45,123 bases of DNA, from assembly GCA_913778505.1 (NCBI GenBank), contig CAJYWD010000008.1:1-45123 (forward strand), written 5' to 3'. The notes beneath the pieces were generated by a model. It was not told the DNA's origin and did no database searches. It worked only from the letters and a program-made list of their open reading frames with translations. Below are positions 34,593 through 41,182 of this stretch, one piece after another. Positions within the stretch are counted from its first letter, which is position 1. Each line of letters opens with the position of its first letter. The position numbers and the translations under genes were made by a program. The stretch comes from an uncultured Chryseobacterium sp. (GTDB taxonomy: Bacteria; Bacteroidota; Bacteroidia; Flavobacteriales; Weeksellaceae).

Positions 34593-35903
34593 TTAACTTC
34601 TGATCCATTTCCAAATCTCCTTCAGAGTCGCTTTATTTCCGTACATCAAAATCCCGACTCGATAGATTTTCGCAGCAATAAAAACCATTATCAGTGTAGA
34701 AGCAATCAACAGGAATATGGATAATAAAATCTGCCACAGCGGCACGCCGAAAGGAATTCTTGCAATCATCGCCACGGGAGAAGTAAATGGTATAATCGAT
34801 AGCCAAAAAGCCATTGGTCCATCGGGATTGTTCATAATCGTAAAGCTTCCGTAAAGTCCAAGCATCAAAGGCACGATTGCAAACATTGTGAATTGTTGCG
34901 TCTCTGTTTCGTTGTCAACAGCGCTTCCAATCGCTGCGTACATGGAGCTGTAAAAGATATATCCGAACAAAAAGAAAAACACAAATACGCCGATGATCCC
35001 TACGTAGTTCATATCCAGAAGAATGTGCGAAACTTCCGTAGCCATCTGCTGGAAATCCATATTTTTCATCACCTCGCTCTGTTCCGCGGGCAGGTTTTTC
35101 TGCATCGCCGAGAATCCCGTATTCAGAAACAGGGCAGCAGTAACGGACATTGCGATCCAGACAATAAATTGCGTCAAGGCCACCAAGGTAACACCCAGGA
35201 TTTTGCCCATCATGAGCTCAAAAGGTTTCACAGATGAAATGATGATTTCCACCACACGGTTGTTCTTTTCTTCCAGCACGCTCCGCATCACGCGGACACC
35301 GTAGATGATGATGAACATGAACACCACATACATCAGCCCAAAGCTTAGTCCGGTTTTGATGCCAAAAGCCATGTCGCTTTCCGGGCGGTCACTTTCTGCC
35401 ACGTTTTGGGAAATGATTTTGAAACCTTTGTCAAGATTTACGATGCGATCTTCCGGAATGCCCAGCATTTTGATTTTTTCTTTTTTGAGAATGTTGCTCA
35501 GGTCTGCAGAGATCATCATCTTGGTATCCACACCTACTTTTTTATTCGTCATCAGCTTGGTGCCGTTTTCCAGAGCATCAAAATCCTTATCCTTTAGTTC
35601 CGGGATGATGAGAATGCCGTCCGTACCTTTCAGGTCTTTCAGGTTTTTGACCAGGGTATTTTCGGTATTTTGCGGGACAAAAGTGTACGTTATTTCTTTG
35701 GTCGATTTCAGTTGACCGGCAAAAATTCCGCTTTTGTCCACCACTTCAAAGTGATACTCCGCCTCGTTGGCCTTGAACATAAAAGCGATCAGAGCTCCAA
35801 ACCCGATAATCATCAGCGGCGCCAGAAGCGTGAGGACGATGAAAGATTTTTTCTTCACCTGTGTCAGGAATTCTCTTTTGGTGATGAGGTATATGTTTTT
35901 CAT
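34593..35903 (-). CDS. ABC transporter permease (NatB/ABC-2 type)
   Basis: Inner-membrane permease of 436 residues, the partner of the ATPase at 35970. It has one N-terminal transmembrane helix (SFIVLTLLAPLMIIGFGALIAF), a large extracytoplasmic domain (about 50-180) and five or six helices from residue 185 on (FGLMYVVFMFIIIYGV, VALTQFIVWIAMSVTA, IIGVFVFFFLFGYIFYSSMYAA, and so on). The segment RVMRSVLEEKNNRVVEIIISSVKPFELMMGKI is typical of Na+/drug ABC-2 exporters. The substrate is not readable. Confidence 0.88.
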   Translation of the reverse strand: MKNIYLITKREFLTQVKKKSFIVLTLLAPLMIIGFGALIAFMFKANEAEYHFEVVDKSGIFAGQLKSTKEITYTFVPQNTENTLVKNLKDLKGTDGILIIPELKDKDFDALENGTKLMTNKKVGVDTKMMISADLSNILKKEKIKMLGIPEDRIVNLDKGFKIISQNVAESDRPESDMAFGIKTGLSFGLMYVVFMFIIIYGVRVMRSVLEEKNNRVVEIIISSVKPFELMMGKILGVTLVALTQFIVWIAMSVTAALFLNTGFSAMQKNLPAEQSEVMKNMDFQQMATEVSHILLDMNYVGIIGVFVFFFLFGYIFYSSMYAAIGSAVDNETETQQFTMFAIVPLMLGLYGSFTIMNNPDGPMAFWLSIIPFTSPVAMIARIPFGVPLWQILLSIFLLIASTLIMVFIAAKIYRVGILMYGNKATLKEIWKWIRS

Positions 35904-35969
35904 TGATTTTGAAATGTATAAAGTAAAATGTAAAAAGTATGAAGACTATCAACCGTAAACAGGCAACAA

Positions 35970-36875
35970 TCAACCACGGACCGCATTAATAAAAACCTCG
36001 TTCATGCTCGGGATTTTCTCGTTGAAGGTTCTTATGGTTCCTGTTTGCAGAAGATCCTGAAGCAGAATGTTTTGATTCTCCGTGTTTTTCAGCTCAAAAT
36101 TAAACAGTCCGTTAGCGGTTCCCACCGTTTCGATTTGATATTTGCGCGTCAGCGCTTCCAGATTTTCAGGACTGACATCCGATAGGACTACGGAAAAAAC
36201 GTTCTGCTTAAACTTTTCTCTGACGTCAAAAACCTTCCCGTCCAGAACCTTTCTGGAATTGTTGATAAGTGCCACAAAATCACACATTTCCTCCACACTT
36301 TCCATGCGGTGCGTAGAGAGTATAATGGTCGTTCCTTCGTTTTTCAGCCGAATGATTTGATCTTTGATAAGATTCGCATTCACGGGATCAAATCCTGAAA
36401 ATGGTTCGTCCAGGATCAGTAATTTCGGACGGTGCAACACCGTGACCACAAACTGAATTTTCTGCGCCATACCTTTGGACAGTTCGCTCAATTTTTTCTT
36501 CCACCACTGGTCTATGTTGAGTTGCTCAAACCAGAATTTTGCCTGAGAAAGCGCTTCCTGTCGGGACATGCCTTTGAGTTCACCAAAATACAGCAACTGG
36601 TCGCCCACCGTCATGTTCTTATACAGCCCGCGTTCCTCCGGCATGTATCCGATATTTTTGATATGTTCAGGATTCAGTTTTTCGCCATCTATCCACACTT
36701 GGCCTTCATCGGCCTGCGTAATCTGGTTAATGATCCGGATAAACGACGTTTTTCCCGCACCATTGGGGCCCAGCAGACCGTAGACACTCGCCGTTGGCAC
36801 CTCTATTGAAAAATCCTGAAGTGCTATTTTCTTCCCGGCGTTATACGTTTTTTTGATGTGTTCTGCTTTCAGCAT
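35970..36875 (-). CDS. ABC transporter ATP-binding protein (NatA type)
   Basis: ATPase subunit for the exporter encoded next to it (66-bp gap). The ATG at 36875 begins MLKAEHIKKTYNAGKK, the natural start of the nucleotide-binding domain; an upstream ATG (36902) adds nine residues unlike the family. Motifs: Walker A GPNGAGKTS (~38), signature LSKGMAQKIQ (~132), Walker B LLILDEPFSGFDP (~152), and the switch His in STHRMESVEE. The C-terminal 70 residues form the DUF4162-type extension common in NatA and gliding-type ATPases. Length is 301 residues. Confidence 0.92.
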   Translation of the reverse strand: MLKAEHIKKTYNAGKKIALQDFSIEVPTASVYGLLGPNGAGKTSFIRIINQITQADEGQVWIDGEKLNPEHIKNIGYMPEERGLYKNMTVGDQLLYFGELKGMSRQEALSQAKFWFEQLNIDQWWKKKLSELSKGMAQKIQFVVTVLHRPKLLILDEPFSGFDPVNANLIKDQIIRLKNEGTTIILSTHRMESVEEMCDFVALINNSRKVLDGKVFDVREKFKQNVFSVVLSDVSPENLEALTRKYQIETVGTANGLFNFELKNTENQNILLQDLLQTGTIRTFNEKIPSMNEVFINAVRG

Positions 36876-37136
36876 ACAGTTCTCTTTTATTTTTTGGAGC
36901 AAGAAGATTGATCCTTCGGTTCACGTTTCTCACCCGCTGTTTGCCAACTCATGCGGCACAGGTGGTAAGCTTGTATTAGATTGATGCGTAAATTAATTTA
37001 TAATATTAACCAAAAAAAAGTAAAATCAGCACAATAAAACCAATCCTTCGCGGATTCTCAATTGTCGTTGGAGTTGTTCTTCTGCTTTTTTCTTTCAAAT
37101 CCTGATAGAAGATCATTGATACAAACTTTTACCATA

Positions 37137-37316
37137 ATGGCCAGGAAAAAGGACTTTGTAATAAAAAAATTTACGAGCACAAAATTACCAAAAAAACTGA
37201 TTGAAGTAAATTTAGAAAATAAGTTTTTAACGATGGGTGTTGATAGACAAAATATGAGCTCTGTATATCGAAAACAGCTATCTTTAGACCTTAATGGAAG
37301 AGTGATGGAAGGCTGA
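37137..37316 (+). CDS. Small hypothetical protein
   Basis: Sixty residues or fewer starting MARKKDFVIKKFTSTKLPKK at the ATG at 37137; the in-frame extension to 37062 has no similarity to anything and was not used. It is basic, with no signal peptide or named motif. Whether it is expressed is uncertain. It sits alone in a 790-bp space between the ABC ATPase and prmC. Confidence 0.35.
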   Translation: MARKKDFVIKKFTSTKLPKKLIEVNLENKFLTMGVDRQNMSSVYRKQLSLDLNGRVMEG

Positions 37317-37438
37317 TGTGTAAAAATTAGGTTATTTTAACACGAATCTCAGTCTCAGACAGAAACATTACTCCAGACGCAGCAATTGTGTGCGAAAAGG
37401 TGTCAAAGAATTCAAACCTGGGCAGTCATTGTTTAAGA

Positions 37439-37531
37439 ATGAAAAAACTCAAAAAGGCATATACTTTAATTGGTGTGTCCGTAATGATGATGATGATGAT
37501 GATGATGATGTCCTCTTTACAGCTAGTGTAA
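37439..37531 (+). other. Short ORF with nine-Met run (ATG microsatellite); possible gene remnant
   Basis: ATGAAAAAACTCAAAAAG opens a 30-codon frame reading MKKLKKAYTLIGVSV, nine Met codons (37484-37510), then SSLQLV and stop. It looks like a signal peptide (basic start, hydrophobic core) without a mature protein. On the other strand the same CAT repeat would encode poly-His (see findings). It could be a remnant or chance. Confidence 0.35.
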
Positions 37532-37665
37532 GTCAGATCTGTTTTCAGGATTTTTGATTTGTCCAAGTTAGCCGTAACGTCTTGTTCTTTATGGAGGTTT
37601 TTGATTTCTTTCAAGATCAGAATTTTTGACGGGTCGGATATTAAAAAAAGGCCATCAATCCGTAA

Positions 37666-38595
37666 TTATTTTTTAACAAAAATCATCCGGTCGTTTCCGG
37701 AAATATCTTTCAGAAGTTCCGCTTCGGAAAAATCCCTAAACAATTCCAAAGTTTCTGATCCTAGTTTCTGATTGATTTCCAGGAAAATCATTCCATTTTC
37801 AGAAAGAATTCTATCAGCTTCCTTTGCAATTTTACGATAAAAGATCAGAGCATCGGAAGTAGGGGAGAAGAGTGCAATGTTGGGTTCAAAACCTTTTACA
37901 GAATCGTCAATTTCAACATTCTCGTCAATACCTATGTAAGGCGGATTACTGATGATGATATCAAAAACTTTGTTTTCGGTTAGGTTGGAGTCAAAGATTT
38001 CGTTCAGATAATCTTTTTGGATAAATTGTATCTCTGTATGATGAAGATCAGCGTTTTTTTTGGCAATTTTCAATGCGTCTGGAGAAATGTCAATCGCAGA
38101 AACCTCGGCATACGGAAAATGCTTTTTCAGAACAACCGGGATAATGCCGCTTCCGGTTCCAATGTCTAATATTTTTAGTTGCCTGTTGTTGGTTTCTGGT
38201 TGTTGGGTGTCAGGCTGAGGAAATGTGATCCCATTGCTAAAACCTTGAGTCTTGAACCCGGAACCTCGCAGCTTGTCAATCGCCAATTCCAGAAGCTCTT
38301 CCGTTTCGGGTCTTGGAATCAGAACGTGCTCATTTAAAAAAAATTTCATTCCGAAAAATTGCGCTTCGCCGAGGATCTGTTGAAATGGTTTGCCGGTTTT
38401 CAGTTCAGAAATAGCTTCTAAAAATTTCTCCGAATCAACGTCAGATAGATCTTTATCCAAATTGAATCTCAACTCTACTTTATTCAATTCCAAATCATGT
38501 TCACAAAAAATCGAGAACAGCTCTTCAATCTCAGGCTTGGAATAGCGTTTAGAAAGTTCGTTTTGAAAAAGTATTTTGATTTTGGAAATTTTCAT
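37666..38595 (-). CDS. prmC: Release factor glutamine N5-methyltransferase
   Basis: Methylates the Gln of the GGQ motif in peptide chain release factors. It has an N-terminal helical domain (about 1-105), then a SAM-binding Rossmann fold with ILDIGTGSGIIPVVL (~142-156) and the catalytic NPPYIG (~215). A segment of about 30 residues (about 108-140, GFKTQGFSNGITFPQPDTQQ and on) separates the two domains and is longer than usual. Its DNA resembles intergenic repeat sequence (see findings). Length 309 against about 280 usual. Confidence 0.92.
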   Translation of the reverse strand: MKISKIKILFQNELSKRYSKPEIEELFSIFCEHDLELNKVELRFNLDKDLSDVDSEKFLEAISELKTGKPFQQILGEAQFFGMKFFLNEHVLIPRPETEELLELAIDKLRGSGFKTQGFSNGITFPQPDTQQPETNNRQLKILDIGTGSGIIPVVLKKHFPYAEVSAIDISPDALKIAKKNADLHHTEIQFIQKDYLNEIFDSNLTENKVFDIIISNPPYIGIDENVEIDDSVKGFEPNIALFSPTSDALIFYRKIAKEADRILSENGMIFLEINQKLGSETLELFRDFSEAELLKDISGNDRMIFVKK

Positions 38596-38599
38596 GATG

Positions 38600-38715
38600 G
38601 AATTTGATGCAAAGTCGCAAAAAATAGTTAATCAACAAAACTAAAAGTCGCAAAACCAACTTTGCGACTTTTGAAATATTATAAAATTTATCATGCGCCT
38701 TTGCGCTTAAATAAT
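38600..38715. repeat. CTTTGCG-type intergenic repeat between yaaA and prmC
   Basis: GATGCAAAGTCGCAAAAAAT, CTAAAAGTCGCAAAACCAAC and TTTGCGACTTTTG make an inverted repeat. GCCTTTGCGCTTAAATAAT follows. Same family as at 5390, 19640 and 21100. Confidence 0.6.
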
Positions 38716-39477
38716 TTATCGTGTGAAAACCAAATGATTATCCGTCGATAACTTTTCGTCCAAACGATAATTTTCCAGGTTGAATGCTTTAAGCTCATCC
38801 AAAGTTTGAACGTTGTTTTCCGCACAGAAACGCAATACCAATCCGCGTGCGTGTTTCGTATAAACCACAATAGTCTTCAAACTTCCGTCCTCCTGGATTT
38901 GTTTAAAATCAAAATCAATGACTTTTGCCTTAAGTTTTTTCCGGTCTACAACTTTACTGTATTCATTGCTGGAAAGATTGATGAGCGGTTCACCTTTCTT
39001 TAACTCAGAATTCAATTGTCCGGTCACTTTATCCGTCCAGAATTCGTAAAGATTTTTATAAGAATCGAATTGAAAAGGTCTTCCCATTTCCAGGCGGTAC
39101 AGCATTACTTTATCAGAAGGTTTCAAAAGCCCGTAGAGGCCGGAAAGAATCCGGAAGTTTTTTTCTAAATAATGAACAGCTTTTTCATCCAGAGTTTTAG
39201 CGTCCAAACCTCTGTAAACTTCACCGGTGAAGGCAAACATCGCAGGTGCAGAATTTTTAGCGCTGGGTTTTGATGTCCATTTTTGGTTTCTTTCCCAGTT
39301 TTCATCTGCCAGTTTTGATGAGATTTCCATCAGCTCAGATAGAAATTTTGGAGATTTTTCTTTAAGATGCGATTGGATAAGTTCCGAATCTTTAATGAAT
39401 TTGGGTGTCGTGCTTTTCAAAAACTCGGTAGAATTTTCGATGTTCATCAGTTTGGCAGGTGAGGATATGAATTTCAT
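38716..39477 (-). CDS. yaaA: YaaA-family peroxide stress protein
   Basis: Cytoplasmic protein of 253 residues in the DUF328/YaaA family, which in E. coli lowers free iron and protects DNA during hydrogen peroxide stress. The N-terminus MKFISSPAKLMNIENSTEF matches the SPAK(T/L) family start, and FAFTGEVYRGLDAKTL, LSGLYGLLKPSDKVMLYRLEMG and INLSSNEYSKVV are family hallmarks. Its length is the standard one. It is separated from prmC by 120 bp of repeat-like sequence. Confidence 0.92.
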   Translation of the reverse strand: MKFISSPAKLMNIENSTEFLKSTTPKFIKDSELIQSHLKEKSPKFLSELMEISSKLADENWERNQKWTSKPSAKNSAPAMFAFTGEVYRGLDAKTLDEKAVHYLEKNFRILSGLYGLLKPSDKVMLYRLEMGRPFQFDSYKNLYEFWTDKVTGQLNSELKKGEPLINLSSNEYSKVVDRKKLKAKVIDFDFKQIQEDGSLKTIVVYTKHARGLVLRFCAENNVQTLDELKAFNLENYRLDEKLSTDNHLVFTR

Positions 39478-39481
39478 AGTT

Positions 39482-39530
39482 TGGTTGTCGGCTGTCGGTT
39501 GTTAGTTGTTAGTTGTCGGATGTCAGTTTT
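39482..39530. repeat. Low-complexity TTGTTAGTTGTCGG repeat
   Basis: TGGTTGTCGGCTGTCGGTTG and TTAGTTGTTAGTTGTCGG are repeated near-copies of GTTGTYRG. They lie directly upstream of yaaA. A similar run occurs inside prmC (about 38180-38212). Confidence 0.55.
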
Positions 39531-39620
39531 CATTTGTAGGTCGTTGTTTGCGAGCATTCTTTGTGAAGCTTTATGATGATGCGGAACACTGTTGCTTCTT
39601 TAAATTTTGATCTTGAATCT

Positions 39621-40232
39621 TTACAAGATGCCTTTTCCCTGACGGATGATCTCTGGCTCGCCGGATGTCAGATCTACAATCGTGGACGCCACATTGTCGC
39701 CGTAACCCGAATCGATAACGATGTCTACCAATTTGTCGTACTTTTCGGCAATCAATTCCGGATCTGTGGAATATTCCAGAATCTCATCATCATCATGAAT
39801 GGAAGTGGAAACAATCGGATGTCCGAGTTTCTCAACGATCATTTGAGGGACAATATGGTCCGGAACGCGGATCCCGACGGTTTTGTGTCCTTTGTATGAT
39901 GTTGGAAGATTCCGGTTGGCTTCTAAAATAAATGTAAATGCGCCAGGTAGATGTGTTTTCAGAAATCGGAAGGTGGAAGTTTCTATCGGCTTTGTAAATT
40001 CGGAGAGATGACTCAGGTCATTACAGATGATCGAGAATTTTTGCTTGTCGATCTTGATGCCTTTGATTTGAGCAAGCCTTTCCATGGCTTTGTGATTGTA
40101 GATGTCACAACCAATGGTGTAAATCGTATCCGATGGATAAATGATAACGCCGCCGTTCTGTAGGACTTTAACAGCTTCGTCAATTAAATTTTCTTGCGGA
40201 TTCTGCGGGTATATTTTCAATATTTTTGCCAT
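39621..40232 (-). CDS. L-threonylcarbamoyladenylate synthase (Sua5/YrdC family)
   Basis: Makes threonylcarbamoyl-AMP for the t6A37 tRNA modification. The 203-residue protein has the YrdC fold: GGVIIYPSDTIYTIGCDIYN (~28-47), ERLAQIKGIKIDKQKFSII, LPGAFTFILEA and VGIRVPDH. The C-terminus DLTSGEPEIIRQGKG is characteristic. Whether it is the YciO-like subgroup is unresolved. The start is the ATG at 40232; the tRNA terminator lies upstream. Confidence 0.9.
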   Translation of the reverse strand: MAKILKIYPQNPQENLIDEAVKVLQNGGVIIYPSDTIYTIGCDIYNHKAMERLAQIKGIKIDKQKFSIICNDLSHLSEFTKPIETSTFRFLKTHLPGAFTFILEANRNLPTSYKGHKTVGIRVPDHIVPQMIVEKLGHPIVSTSIHDDDEILEYSTDPELIAEKYDKLVDIVIDSGYGDNVASTIVDLTSGEPEIIRQGKGIL

Positions 40233-40302
40233 AGTACAGTGTTTTTAAATGTTAATTAGGAGATTCATCAAAGCTTATCAAAAATTGTGAAAAAGTACAT
40301 AA

Positions 40303-40335
40303 CATAAAAAAGAGAATCAAAAACTTGATTCTCTT
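40303..40335 (-). terminator. Terminator of first initiator tRNA
   Basis: On the minus strand AAGAGAATCAA and TTGATTCTCTT (40325-40335 and 40310-40320) pair over 11 bp around a short loop and end in a T-run (plus-strand A-run 40305-40310). Confidence 0.85.
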
Positions 40336-40338
40336 CGT

Positions 40339-40414
<76 letters not shown>

Positions 40415-40425
40415 ATATTGTAGTG

Positions 40426-40455
40426 CAAATATAAAGCTTTTTTGATACAAGTCAA
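40426..40455 (-). promoter_or_regulatory. Promoter of first initiator tRNA
   Basis: TTG (40453-40455) and TATATTTG (40426-40433) are separated by 19 bp and match the Bacteroidota consensus exactly. The spacing and extended TTGACTTG are shared with copy 2. Confidence 0.85.
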
Positions 40456-40495
40456 GGGAATTGGTGTTTTTATTTTTAAATTTTCTAAAATAAAA

Positions 40496-40520
40496 AAGAG
40501 AACCACGTTTGTGATTCTCT
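40496..40520 (-). terminator. Terminator of second initiator tRNA
   Basis: AGAGAATCAC and GTGGTTCTCT on the minus strand pair over 10 positions (one G-U), followed by TTTTTT. Confidence 0.8.
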
Positions 40521-40526
40521 CTGTAG

Positions 40527-40599
<73 letters not shown>

Positions 40600-40610
40600 A
40601 TATTGGATTG

Positions 40611-40640
40611 CAAATATACAACTATTATGATTCAAGTCAA
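40611..40640 (-). promoter_or_regulatory. Promoter of second initiator tRNA
   Basis: TTG (40638-40640), 19-bp spacer, TATATTTG (40611-40618). Both motifs are perfect, so each tRNA gene is its own transcript. Confidence 0.85.
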
Positions 40641-40741
40641 GATATGGTTTCACTTTTTTTTAAAAAATTAATGAATTTGAATATTTATAATCTGATAATC
40701 AGCAACATATTCGTTTTAACTTCATTTAACTAAAAAAATAG

Positions 40742-40789
40742 TTGTATGAAACGAAAATTAGACTAAATTTGTATTACTAAGTTTTTAGT
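40742..40789 (+). promoter_or_regulatory. Promoter and operator of the BlaI/BlaR1 pair
   Basis: TTG (40742-40744), 19-bp spacer, TAAATTTG (40764-40771) is a consensus promoter. ACTAAGTTTTTAGT (40776-40789), a palindrome with 5-bp arms, overlaps the expected start site. BlaI-type repressors bind such inverted repeats and often control themselves; that this one does is inferred. Confidence 0.7.
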
Positions 40790-40822
40790 GATATAAGATT
40801 GATTGTTTTAAAAGAAAAGATT

Positions 40823-41182
40823 ATGAATAAGTTGACCAAAGCAGAAGAACAGGTGATGCAATACCTGTGGCAGATTGAGAAAGGCTTTCTGAAGGATATT
40901 CTGGAACTGTTTCCCGAACCGAAACCACACACCAACACCATTTCCACGATTCTTAAAATCTTGATGGAAAAAGGTTTTGTGAGCCACAAAACTTTTGGAA
41001 GACAACACGAATATTTCCCTTTGATAAGTAAAGAAAATTACAGTGGAAGGTCTATCAGAAGCTTGGTCAAGAATTATTTCGAAGGATCGTACACCAATGC
41101 CGTTTCTTTTTTGGTGGAAGAAAATGAGATCAGTGTAAAAGATCTGGAGTTGCTTTTAAATGAACTAAAAAATAAGGAATGA
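40823..41182 (+). CDS. BlaI/MecI-family transcriptional repressor
   Basis: A winged-helix repressor of 119 residues. ATG 40823 gives MNKLTKAEEQVMQYLWQIEK, the family start; the upstream in-frame codons (to 40799) lack an ATG. DNA-binding region about 8-75 (NTISTILKILMEKGFVSHKTFGRQHEYFPLIS), dimerisation helices after. It precedes a BlaR1-like sensor protease, whose ATG overlaps its stop codon (ATGA overlap at 41179), so translational coupling is likely. The target may be only its own operon or also cell-wall genes; it need not concern beta-lactams. Confidence 0.9.
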   Translation: MNKLTKAEEQVMQYLWQIEKGFLKDILELFPEPKPHTNTISTILKILMEKGFVSHKTFGRQHEYFPLISKENYSGRSIRSLVKNYFEGSYTNAVSFLVEENEISVKDLELLLNELKNKE

